Origin: Methanosarcina barkeri MS
GTDB taxonomy: Archaea > Halobacteriota > Methanosarcinia > Methanosarcinales > Methanosarcinaceae
Reading direction: 5' to 3'
Assembly (NCBI RefSeq): GCF_000970025.1
Contig: NZ_CP009528.1
Coordinates: 2,839,168-2,903,167, forward strand
Length of the DNA stretch: 64,000 nucleotides
The position numbers and the translations under genes are program-made. The notes below the pieces were generated by a model, which saw only the letters and a program-made list of their open reading frames with translations, searched no databases and was not told the origin of the DNA. How positions within the stretch are numbered: the stretch's first letter is position 1; each line of letters begins with the position of its first letter. Below are positions 56,898-64,000 of the stretch, in pieces.

Positions 56898-57680
56898 TAT
56901 GCTGTCAAGGAAAGGTACACTCCCGGTAGTCCTACAAGAGGGTACATTGACAAAAGAAATATAAGTGAAGCAAGAACACCCGGGTAAGGCACATCAAGCA
57001 GATAACGGCCAAGCAGGGCAATAACTCCTATTATTGCACTTGTGACAAAATGCTGTCTGAATAGGCTGGAATAGATCACATCCAGCTCTTTTAAGAATAA
57101 TTTTATTTCTTTTTCGTTTTTGTCAGGTACAAAGTTTAGCTGATCGATTAATTTATTTCCGGTAAGTAAAAAATAATAAGAAAAGATAAGCGCTACTATA
57201 ACAGTTACTATATCAAATGGCAATGTAGTTGTTAAAAAAATCACTAAAGATTTTGTTGGTGGAAAGTACGTATCTGTTAAACTTAAAATAAACTGGTCAA
57301 CCTGATTTGTGACCTAAGAAGAATTAAAATGTACATTTACTTTTATAACTTTTATTATTCTGCTTGTTATGCTTCTGGTGAGTGTCTGTAGATCTTCAGG
57401 CGAGTTCAAAAGAGTTAAAACTTCATTGGCAACAACGTAAATTATCCTTATACCAATCCAGGACAAAAATAGTTAACGCTAAAAGAACTGAAGCTGCAAC
57501 TGCTATCCTTCTGTATTTTACTCGGTGCTCTAAAAAGGAATATAAAGGAATAAGAAGGTACGCGATAAAAAAGCTAAAAAGTATCACGGAGAAAAAGGCT
57601 TTCGTTATATATATTGCAATGGCAATAACAAATATAGTAACCACTATTGTGAACTTATTGAAATTATCCCCGCTACCCAT
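56867..57680 (-). pseudogene. AI-2E (PerM) family transporter pseudogene
   Basis: Two open pieces on the minus strand: 57423-57680 (MGSGDNFNKFTIVVTIFVIA, two membrane helices, an AI-2E N-terminus) and 56867-57244 (FSYYFLLTGNKLIDQLNFVP, later SLFRQHFVTSAIIGVIALLG and YPGVLASLIFLLSMYPLVGL, the middle of the family). The segment between is in other frames. The C-terminus is cut off where it meets the 3' end of the UPF0228 relic. Confidence 0.75.
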
Positions 57681-58225
57681 ATAGTGTAATAAGCGTAGTT
57701 TGGGTGATAAGTTTTCTTACCATTTTATTTCTGACAATTCCTGACATCATAGTTCTTGATATCTTTTTTGTTTTCTCGCAGGTTCATTTCAGATTCTAAA
57801 AGTTACTAAAGTAAATATTGGATAAAGTTAAATCCGGATGAGCTCAAACATAAAAATGAGCTCAAACATAAAAATGAGCTCAAACATAAAAGATACTTTA
57901 GTTAATTCCGATTATGGAACTAATTATGAAAGCTTCTGAGACATATGTTTCAAAGCGAGAGCCAGGAGAAAGTCAAAGTGGAGATTCACTGAAAAATATA
58001 AAATGAATAATATAATTATTTGAAATACGAAGGACATGGGAAATACCACATCAGTTTCCATATTTCACTTTTCTTATGCTCTCATATTTCACTTTTCTTA
58101 TGCTCTCACAGAATCTTAATAGGGAACATTTGAAGTTAATTCAATATTTTCTATAACGATGCCTTAAAAGTTTAATAAATAACAAATTCGCCAAGTCACT
58201 AGATAAAAATACAAAAAGCTTTATC
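57681..58225. other. Gap with two tandem repeats
   Basis: Three 18-bp copies of ATGAGCTCAAACATAAAA at 57838-57891 and two 24-bp copies (CATATTTCACTTTTCTTATG plus CTCT) at 58059-58106. No gene. Confidence 0.8.
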
Positions 58226-59269
58226 ATGAACAGGTACAAAAAATGGCTTATCGCATCGCTGTTTATCAGTGTGGCATCAATTACACTCGTTACCTTCCTG
58301 AATTTTAACTCAGACACTATTGAAGCTCTGAGAAAGATCAAAATAGAATATATTCTGGTAGCCGGTCTTTTCCATGTTTTTTCATACTTTATCTGGGGAG
58401 CTCGGACTCGAGCGATGTGCAATGCACTGGGCTACAAAGTAAATTATCTTAAAATAGTAGAGATAATTCTCTCAGGCGTTTTTGTAGCTGGAGTTACTCC
58501 TTCTTCTGCAGGTGGAGAGCCTGTCAGGTTGAGTATGCTACATATGAACAGGATCCCTCTTGGGAAAGCTACAGCCGTAATTGTAGGAGAACGTCTGCTT
58601 GATGCTTTTCTCGTCTCTTCTTCTCTACCTTTTGCCCTTTATATTATGAAGGATACGCTTCCAAGCTCTAAATTCAATGTAGCATTGTTGATAGCTAGTC
58701 TCCTGGCACTTATGGCTCTGAGTTTTTTTATTTACGGATTATGGAAACCCGAGAAAGTAAAAAACATAATACGTAGGATCACAGGCAGAATTGCGCCTCT
58801 TTTAGGGAAACATACGGATGCTTCAATTTCCCATTTAATGGAAAAGGTAGATCGAGAAGTAGACCTTTTTCATGAAAGTATATGGATTTTTATTTCAGTA
58901 GGGAAAAAAGGACTGTTATGGGGCATGTTTTTTACCTACCTCTTTTGGGCGGTTGAGTTTTTCCTGCTTGTCCTGATTCTAGCTGGCCTTTCACAAACGA
59001 CTTCGATATTAACCGCTTTTGCAGCCCAGGTGTTCCTGGCACTAGTCATGGTCATACCCGCAACTCCGGGAGCAAGCAGAGTTGCTGAATTAGGAGCAGC
59101 TCCTATATTTTCGGTATTCATAAATGCATCCATTATCGGAGTTACAATTATCGCATGGAGAGCCCTAACATACTATATGAACCTTTTATTAGGAGGCCTC
59201 ATGAGTCTGAAGGTAATTAAAGACATGGATCTAATTAAAAAATTGACAGGGGATTCTACCGAGCCTTAA
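58226..59269 (+). CDS. YbhN/UPF0104-type flippase-like membrane protein
   Basis: A 347-residue protein with about eight hydrophobic segments. It has the lysylphosphatidylglycerol-synthase-transmembrane-domain signature: WGARTRAMCNALGYKVNYLK, then GVFVAGVTPSSAGGEPVRLS and GKATAVIVGERLLDAFL. Archaeal homologues include proteins of lipid-linked glycan assembly (AglD-like C-terminus) but this one has no glycosyltransferase domain. Probably handles lipid or lipid-linked sugar transfer; function not established. Confidence 0.85.
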   Translation: MNRYKKWLIASLFISVASITLVTFLNFNSDTIEALRKIKIEYILVAGLFHVFSYFIWGARTRAMCNALGYKVNYLKIVEIILSGVFVAGVTPSSAGGEPVRLSMLHMNRIPLGKATAVIVGERLLDAFLVSSSLPFALYIMKDTLPSSKFNVALLIASLLALMALSFFIYGLWKPEKVKNIIRRITGRIAPLLGKHTDASISHLMEKVDREVDLFHESIWIFISVGKKGLLWGMFFTYLFWAVEFFLLVLILAGLSQTTSILTAFAAQVFLALVMVIPATPGASRVAELGAAPIFSVFINASIIGVTIIAWRALTYYMNLLLGGLMSLKVIKDMDLIKKLTGDSTEP

Positions 59270-59656
59270 TGATTACCTGAAAGTGAAAAAGATATTTGAG
59301 GTCAAAACTATTTGAGGTCAAAACTGCCCCTGCAAGGCTCTAAACCCATTATTTCTACCCGGTTCCTTACAAACCGGACTGCGGTTAAGAAAACAAATAT
59401 TTTGGTCAGGTGTACACAGTTTTCCCTGAGAAAAATGTTCACATAATCTCAACCCCGATCATGCTCATGTCTCAATCCTGACCGCACATAGTCTTATCCT
59501 GATCGTGCTCGTTATACAAGCTCCCAGGAAAAGAAGCGGTTCTCTGAGTATTTGTGCTCTTACTTTGCCGCTATTCTTTTCCTGGACTATTCCTGACTGG
59601 AACCAGCTTGAAAATATCCCTTTTTCCAAACATGCACCGAACAGGAAGCAAATTGA
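59270..59656. other. Gene-free stretch
   Basis: A 16-bp tandem duplication (TATTTGAGGTCAAAAC) lies just after the previous gene. Nothing else supported between the convergent genes. Confidence 0.5.
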
Positions 59657-60508
59657 TTAATAAAATTTATCAATTTCGTGCTTTACGTCCTCAATAGAGA
59701 ACTTTTGCCTTACAAGAGGTTTTTCCTGAATTGTCGGTATCCCTTCTTCAAGCGTCTCCCGTTCATTTTTATAGAAAATGCCGTTAGGAATTTTATCTCC
59801 CCATTCCAGAGACCTTTCAAACGCTTTTAAGCGGTTATATGGGTCATATTCTTCTTCGAGTTTATAGACCCTGTCTCGGTACCATCTGAAAGTGTTTATC
59901 TTGTTAAATGTAACACAGGGCTGAAGGATATCAAGAAGGGAAAAACCTTTGTGTGATATGGCAGCCTTCATAAGCTCTTTCAGATAACCTGGATCTCCTG
60001 CAAAACCTCTGGCTACGAAACTGCAGTCCTGCGAAATTGCCAGGGCAAGTGGGTTTAATGGCTCTTCAAGGACACCATAAGGCTGGATTTTGGTGTGAGT
60101 TCCCTGAGCTGTGGTAGGAGATGCCTGTCCTTTTGTCAGTCCGTAAATCTGGTTGTCGTGCACTAGCAGGGTAATATTCGGGTTACGGCGAATTGCATGA
60201 AGGAAATGATTTCCGCCTTCTCCATAACAGTCCCCATCCCCTGCAACTGCTATTACGTGCAAAGAATGGTTGGCAAGTTTTGCAGCCGTAGCTACGGGCA
60301 GGGTCCTTCCATGCAGCCCATTAAATGTGTGGCACTTAGTATAGTGGGGCAGTTTTCCAGACTGCCCTATCCCAGAAACCATAAGCACTTCCCGGGGTTC
60401 AATTCCAAGCTCTACAAGTGCCTCTTCAACAGTCGAAAGGATATTGAAATTTCCGCACCCCGGACACCAGGCAGGAACTTGTCCCTTATAATCTTCAGAT
60501 GTAGGCAT
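59657..60508 (-). CDS. korB: 2-oxoacid:ferredoxin oxidoreductase, beta subunit (KorB-type)
   Basis: A 283-residue thiamine-diphosphate-binding subunit. CPGCGNFN is at about 15-22; the TPP/Mg motif GDGDCYGEGGNHFLHAIRRN with N in HDNQIYGLTKGQ is at about 90-127. It pairs with the fused gamma-alpha subunit encoded just upstream, whose last 14 bp it overlaps; GGAGGAATTGC before its ATG lies within that overlap. Two-subunit OFOR enzymes of this type oxidise or make 2-oxoglutarate or another 2-oxoacid with ferredoxin; the exact substrate is not decided. Confidence 0.9.
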   Translation of the reverse strand: MPTSEDYKGQVPAWCPGCGNFNILSTVEEALVELGIEPREVLMVSGIGQSGKLPHYTKCHTFNGLHGRTLPVATAAKLANHSLHVIAVAGDGDCYGEGGNHFLHAIRRNPNITLLVHDNQIYGLTKGQASPTTAQGTHTKIQPYGVLEEPLNPLALAISQDCSFVARGFAGDPGYLKELMKAAISHKGFSLLDILQPCVTFNKINTFRWYRDRVYKLEEEYDPYNRLKAFERSLEWGDKIPNGIFYKNERETLEEGIPTIQEKPLVRQKFSIEDVKHEIDKFY

Positions 60509-62219
60509 GCAATTCCTCCTTCAGATTTTCAATTGTAAAAGGTCTCCCATCATACCTGAGAATCTGATGGGAAAATTCAAACCCTGTTTCGGCTCTCATT
60601 AGTTTTGCAAACTGCCCGGTAGCAGTATTTTCTATACAGATGGTAAGATCAGCATTCTCAAGAAGTTCAATATAATCAAACTTATCCCGTTCCGGAAGAG
60701 GATAGACCTGGCTAAAATGCATCATCGCAACCTTGTGATCCTTAGAAATAGTATCGACCACCTCTTTTATCACACCATAAGTAGAGCCACGCCCTACAAG
60801 CACGATTTTTGGAGAAGAATCGCCATAAAGAAGTGGGGGTTCAATCTCTTTCTTTATAAGAGGAAGTTTCTTCAACATCCTTTTCTGGACCATCTTGATC
60901 CGGGTCTCGGAATCTTCTATGATGTGTCCCTCCTCGTCATGTTCATCGCTATCCGCTACAACGAGGTGTTTTCCGGCTTCTCCGGGGACTGCAAGTAGAG
61001 AGATTCCTGTACTGGAATATTTAAAACGTTTATAAACCTCAACGCCTTCAAGGTCTTTTTCTCTCAGCCGATAATCATTGTAAATTATATTTTCAAGGCC
61101 AAATTTTTCATACGTCCACTCGGTATCCCCAAGATACTGGTCTGACTGAATAAACACAGGGATCTGGTACTTTTCCGCAAGTTCGAAAGCCCTGTTAGTG
61201 AGATAGAAAGCCTGTTTTGGGTCTCCCGGTTCAAAAATCACCCTTGGAAACTCTCCATGTGCTGCGTAAAGGACAAAAAGCAAGTCTGCTTGTTCCGTGC
61301 GTGTAGGTAAACCGGTTGCAGGTCCGGGACGCTGCATTTCAGCAATAACGATAGGAGTTTCAGTCATTCCTGCAAGAGAAAGGCCTTCTACCATCAGGGC
61401 AAATCCTCCACCTGACGTTCCGGTCATTGCTCTTACGCCTGCAAAAGAAGCCCCTATAGCCATATTAATAGCTGAAATCTCGTCTTCAACCTGTTCAACG
61501 ACCAGGTTGTACTCTTCTGCTCTGGAAGCCATATAGTTTAGAATCCCTGTTGAAGGCGTCATAGGATAACCGGAATAAAACTTACAGCCTGACATTAGGG
61601 CTCCCATTCCGATTGCATTAACCCCGTCAATAAGCATGAGTCTTCTGTTTTCAGGTTCACGGATTTCGGGAGCTTCACAACGGGGACAATTTTTACGAGC
61701 ATAATTATATCCCGCTTCTGCACAGGCTATATTTCCCTGGATTACCTCGTCCCCTTTTTTCTCGAAGGCTTTTCTTAGAACATTCCTGAAGGTTTCAAGC
61801 CCAAGATCAAGAATTCCAAGTGCTGCTCCGGTAGCTACAGTATTTGCCATCACACTTTTTTTTCCAACATCAAGGGCTATTTTTTTGAACGGGATATCTA
61901 TGAACTCAGGTTCTTCAAATTTCTTTTTGGTAATTTCGGAATCATAAAGAATAAATCCGTCATCTCGTACGCTTTTTCTATGAATTTCTATAGTGTCCAG
62001 GTCAAGAGCCAGGAGGATATCGACCATATCTCTTGAGGCAGAGATCTCCTTTTCAGAAAAGCGAATTTGATAAAAATTGTGCCCACCACGTACCCTGGAC
62101 ATATAATCCTGGTGAGTAAATACGTGAAATCCTATCTTGGAAAAGACCTGTGCAAGAGCTCCACCTATGGTCTGCAGTCCCTGTCCGGCCTCTCCTCCTA
62201 CTCGAAGTGTGTACTCCAA
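60495..62219 (-). CDS. korA: 2-oxoacid:ferredoxin oxidoreductase, fused gamma-alpha subunit (KorA-type)
   Basis: 574 residues from a TTG at 62219, chosen because GGGGGT lies 7 nt upstream and LEYTLRVGGEAGQGLQT is the family start; an in-frame ATG 11 codons earlier has no such site. The gamma domain (about 1-180) begins with GGEAGQG; the alpha pyrimidine-binding domain follows with DGVNAIGMGALMSGCKFYSG, YPMTPSTGIL, VVEQVEDEISAINMAIGASF and TGTSGGGFALMVEG. The small cluster CPRCEAPE near 180 separates the two parts. Operon korA-korB. Confidence 0.9.
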   Translation of the reverse strand: MEYTLRVGGEAGQGLQTIGGALAQVFSKIGFHVFTHQDYMSRVRGGHNFYQIRFSEKEISASRDMVDILLALDLDTIEIHRKSVRDDGFILYDSEITKKKFEEPEFIDIPFKKIALDVGKKSVMANTVATGAALGILDLGLETFRNVLRKAFEKKGDEVIQGNIACAEAGYNYARKNCPRCEAPEIREPENRRLMLIDGVNAIGMGALMSGCKFYSGYPMTPSTGILNYMASRAEEYNLVVEQVEDEISAINMAIGASFAGVRAMTGTSGGGFALMVEGLSLAGMTETPIVIAEMQRPGPATGLPTRTEQADLLFVLYAAHGEFPRVIFEPGDPKQAFYLTNRAFELAEKYQIPVFIQSDQYLGDTEWTYEKFGLENIIYNDYRLREKDLEGVEVYKRFKYSSTGISLLAVPGEAGKHLVVADSDEHDEEGHIIEDSETRIKMVQKRMLKKLPLIKKEIEPPLLYGDSSPKIVLVGRGSTYGVIKEVVDTISKDHKVAMMHFSQVYPLPERDKFDYIELLENADLTICIENTATGQFAKLMRAETGFEFSHQILRYDGRPFTIENLKEELHAYI

Positions 62220-63710
62220 ATATTTTACCCCCAAATATTTTTTATTTTTCAATTTTGGTTCGATTGTTCGAATAAGTTCAAGTCACTAATACGAACTCTA
62301 ATATAAAACTTGTTTGAGCAGTTTTACAATGATTGCAGCAAAACAGAGATTATTTACCCACTTCCTTTTTATGTCGTTATTAACCCTGTTTAACCGCCTT
62401 CTCTTTTCAGCTCCCTGAGTAATAGTTATTATTCAGTATTAAATATTATTGCAACTTGACTATTTTCGAAAAGAATACGCCTTTAAAGTAGTATCAAAAT
62501 TGACAGAAGGTTATAATAAATACAATCAAGGTGAACGGCTGGTTCCCTGACCAATAGGTAAAAGACTGGTTTCCTGATCGGTTAGGAAGGCATAAGGTCT
62601 ATGTTCTTACAGAATCCGTCTGGATACTCCAATATTATAGACCTATTGTGATTTTTCAACATGAATTACTGACTTTTCGGATAGCTCTCTGGGATGAGGA
62701 CCTATTCCATCTCATATGCCTTCTGTCAATTTTTGTGTAGATAACACGAACGATTTCCGATGATAAAAAAGATATTTTATAGATGTAAGAGTTACGCAGC
62801 GCCTTATTGACTCTGAAAAAGTTGTCAAATTTCTTTTTAAAATGCATATGATAACTTCCCTCCACGCCCGCATGCTCACGAAGTGAGCAGATATCGGGTG
62901 GTCACTGGCAAAAAAGAAGAAAAGAAAAATAAGCAGTTTGTAAAAATTACGGATATGTTTTTGGAGTATTTGCTTTCCTATTTTCATGATCTATCGGTTT
63001 CAACAACCTTCATAACGTTTAGCCTTTGTTCCTTCCTCTATTATGGTTTGAAGGCTCACATCTCTTACTCACATCTCTTATTCTGATTTGCTATCGTCGC
63101 TAGTTCCGCTGCATTGTTATGCAGCGGAAGCTCTGGCAAAACCAGTACCTTTAACAGCAATTTACTGGTTAGTTTTATCACGGCTTCGAAGAACCAAAAT
63201 AAGTAAAACTTTAATGCCCAGGATGATGAAGAGATCAATAGTCAAAAGAGATAGGGTAAAATCTCATATCTTTGTGCCTACTATTTCGAAGAATTTCGTG
63301 TTCGTTTTATTTAACGTATTATTTCTTATTTATTATTTTATTTTTTAATTAGTACTTATCACCTCTTTGTCAAAATTAGCCTACAATTTTTAATCCCTTT
63401 TTATAGGTTTAATATCACTCCCATATTGCTGAAACGTGACTACTAATTCAAGCCTTTATACTAACTTTTTTCAATTAAAACAGCGATGTAAGGCCCGGAA
63501 TATTTTATTTCATTTGTAAACTTTTATTGTTAGAATCCCCAATTCTTTGCAGATATATTTATATACGATAAGAGCTTGGGCTATATTGGCAGTAAAAATA
63601 AAGAGTCATATAATCTGTTATTAAAAACTTCACTTTTGTTTTTAATAAAAGAATGTATAGATCTTATTTTTATAGCAACCTAAACTATATCCGCTATAAG
63701 CGGAGGTGAA
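62220..63710. other. Long gene-free stretch with hairpins
   Basis: A 1.5-kb AT-rich region. Hairpins: GCTCAC-GAA-GTGAGC at 62874-62888 and a perfect 11-bp stem TTCCGCTGCAT-TGTT-ATGCAGCGGAA at 63104-63129, next to CTGG-CAAAA-CCAG. Short open frames on both strands lack ribosome sites. The 63088-63348 frame with a Lys/Arg-rich middle (KISKTLMPRMMKRSIVKRDR) may be a gene remnant but cannot be supported. Confidence 0.45.
63691..63706 (+). promoter_or_regulatory. Hairpin overlapping the ribosome site of the CxxC/RGG gene
   Basis: CCGCT-ATA-AGCGG (63691-63703) is a perfect 5-bp hairpin whose right arm shares GG with GGAGGTGA (63702-63709). Folding of the mRNA could limit ribosome access, for example in a temperature-dependent way. 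Confidence 0.4.
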
Positions 63711-63938
63711 ATGAAAATGAGTTTTAATGACAGAGGGAACTCTTTCAGGGGAAGAGATAGCAACCGGGGAAACAGAGACAACAATCGCGGAGGTTATAGA
63801 GGTGGCAACAGCGGCCCCAAAGAAATGTACCCCGCAGTTTGTTCTGACTGTGGTGCAGAGACCCAGGTTCCATTCAAACCAGCTGAAGGAAGACCGGTTT
63901 ACTGCAGAGACTGCCTACCAAACCACAGGAAGTTCTAA
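63711..63938 (+). CDS. RGG-rich CxxC-x17-CxxC zinc-binding protein
   Basis: A 75-residue protein. The N-terminal half is Arg/Gly/Asn-rich (SFRGRDSNRGNRDNNRGGYR), like RNA-binding RGG segments. The C-terminal half is the CxxC-x17-CxxC domain: CSDC, then VPFKPAEGRPVY, then CRDC, a treble-cleft-like zinc site common in Methanosarcina. It is likely an RNA- or ribosome-associated small protein. ATG at 63711 follows GGAGGTGA closely; the ATG two codons later has better spacing and may be the true start. Confidence 0.88.
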   Translation: MKMSFNDRGNSFRGRDSNRGNRDNNRGGYRGGNSGPKEMYPAVCSDCGAETQVPFKPAEGRPVYCRDCLPNHRKF

Positions 63939-64000
63939 ATTCATAAATTCCAGAATTTTCTTATTTTAATATTATCACTGGAAACTCTCCTGTAATAGGG

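Overview
The window looks like chromosome of a Methanosarcina species (or very close relative). The signs are AT-rich intergenic DNA with archaeal TATA boxes and strong GGAGG ribosome binding sites, a PGF-CTERM surface protein, a UPF0228 relic, a CxxC-x17-CxxC RGG protein, a nickel/cobalt ECF transporter, a nitrogenase-like operon, 2-oxoacid:ferredoxin oxidoreductase and many decayed genes and repeats. No rRNA, tRNA or CRISPR array was seen.

Layout. 1-6 kb: the start of modA (molybdate-binding lipoprotein), a YihY/BrkB membrane protein, and a nikMNQO-type Ni/Co uptake operon. 6-16 kb: a polysaccharide flippase, a long repeat-rich gap, a Nudix hydrolase, a methyltransferase, a broken methyltransferase with a 15-bp minisatellite, a secreted repeat protein and a NikR-like regulator. 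17.8-25 kb: uvrA-uvrC-uvrB with a 22-unit 9-bp repeat between uvrA and uvrC. 26.2-29.8 kb: a two-gene nitrogenase-like operon, a NifH-NifD/E-type fusion followed by a NifK/N-type subunit. 30-37.5 kb: surface and secreted proteins (beta-helix, C39-like peptidase split by a 37-bp duplication, YVTN beta-propeller with PGF-CTERM, Thr/Asn-rich lipoprotein), a dead IS transposase and MITE-like palindromes. 37.8-46.4 kb: a SPASM radical SAM enzyme, a deoxyribosyltransferase/TIR-like protein, a PPase-like protein, membrane proteins and several remnants of a type I restriction S subunit, then ywbE. 46.6-54 kb: a sugar-phosphate/gluconeogenesis group (GlmM-like mutase, class I aldolase with a damaged 5' end, PEP synthase, iPGM). 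54-64 kb: a ClC channel with CBS domains, UPF0228 and AI-2E pseudogenes, a YbhN-like flippase, korAB and a small RGG/CxxC protein.

Most notable points: (1) the nitrogenase-like operon, whose first gene has ATA where ATG is expected behind a perfect Shine-Dalgarno; (2) two ~138-nt intergenic elements (5893-6031 and 16578-16715), 10 kb apart, that share several blocks, two hairpins and a CCUCCU (minus-strand) segment, and look like one noncoding RNA family; (3) an exceptional density of short tandem duplications (9 to 46 bp units at about 20 places), some inside genes, where they extend (gpmI), break (C39 peptidase) or decorate (methyltransferase) proteins or multiply a promoter; (4) several MITE-like inverted-repeat families. 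Functions are inferred from motifs recognised by eye; no database search was possible.
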